A stretch of 42,881 nucleotides of DNA from assembly GCA_947491315.1 (NCBI GenBank), contig CANLII010000020.1, forward strand, positions 1-42,881, in the 5' to 3' direction. A program made the translations under genes and the position numbers. Positions within the stretch are counted from its first letter, which is position 1. Each line of letters begins with the position of its first letter. Shown here in pieces: positions 42,799 through 42,881 of the stretch. The DNA is from Ignavibacteria bacterium. GTDB taxonomy: Bacteria > Bacteroidota > Ignavibacteria > Kapaibacteriales > UBA961. The notes beneath the pieces are model-generated. The model was not told where the DNA came from, did not search any database, and saw only the letters and a program-made list of their open reading frames with translations.

Positions 42799-42881
42799 AT
42801 GAACAAACTGATCACAAAAAGCATGTTTTTGCTTGCAGCAGTGTTCGTGACAGTATTTGCATCAAGCTGTACTGATCAACT
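42799..42881 (+). CDS. Lipoprotein, 5' end only (continues beyond window)
   Basis: 27 codons are visible from ATG 42799: a lipoprotein signal (KSMFLLAAVFVTVFASSC, Cys24) followed by TDQ. The signal ends in FASSC like that of the upstream Spy-like lipoprotein, so the two may be paralogues or simply share a signal type. AAGGAATAGAAC lies before the ATG. The 226 bp between the terminator and this start show no other gene. Too short to assign a family. Confidence 0.75.
   Translation, partial: MNKLITKSMFLLAAVFVTVFASSCTDQ

Overview
The window looks like a chromosomal segment of a diderm, LPS-bearing member of the Bacteroidota/Chlorobiota group. A Kapabacteria- or Ignavibacteria-like lineage is my best guess, but this is inferred from gene content and not proven. 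Four things point there: TAnnTTTG-type -7 promoter boxes upstream of many genes; secreted proteins with type IX secretion (T9SS) style C-terminal tails; a large C25 (gingipain/PorU-like) peptidase; and an F-type ATP synthase locus that holds I-B-E-F-H-A-G but not the beta and epsilon genes. There is no phage, IS element, CRISPR array or rRNA. One tRNA gene (Gly, GCC) is present.

Layout. 1-2786: the 5' part of a PhoD-like phosphatase gene (leaves the window at the left edge), then about 950 bp of non-coding DNA with three clusters of short GC-rich palindromic repeats. 2787-12708: a TrmA/RlmD-like RNA methyltransferase without the catalytic cysteine; a free-standing MetH reactivation domain behind a TonB-receptor-like barrel; a DEAD-box helicase; and a MetH that lacks exactly that reactivation domain. 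12744-15490: a secreted prolyl-oligopeptidase-type peptidase and a small secreted protein. 15491-17310: a cystathionine beta-synthase-like enzyme coupled to a CrtZ-like carotenoid hydroxylase. 17365-20542: three translationally coupled envelope genes (VWA-OmpA lipoprotein, secreted protein with a sorting-like tail, predicted barrel). 20642-25585: purD, then an ECF sigma factor, an anti-sigma-like protein fused through one membrane helix to a barrel-like domain, an Ig-like lipoprotein, and lipB. 25647-26222: tRNA-Gly and an N-terminally damaged SRPBCC gene. 26227-33131: a 1758-residue C25 peptidase and, divergently, a cytochrome c/copper monooxygenase fusion. 33206-41683: panB and the ATP synthase locus, interrupted by an outer-membrane protein gene and by hldD. 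41816-42881: a Spy-like lipoprotein gene, a terminator and the start of a second lipoprotein gene.

How the genes fit together. The two MetH pieces should together form a complete cobalamin-dependent methionine synthase (931 + 308 residues, close to the usual ~1230 for the single-chain enzyme). The sigma/anti-sigma/lipoprotein cluster looks like an envelope-sensing regulatory unit. The ATP synthase genes probably form one transcription unit starting from a promoter at 34139-34168, with the subunit c gene set between two hairpins.

Start sites were moved inward from the longest reading frame where a signal peptide, family N-terminus or promoter box argued for it; each case is explained. All family assignments come from reading motifs by eye, with no database search.
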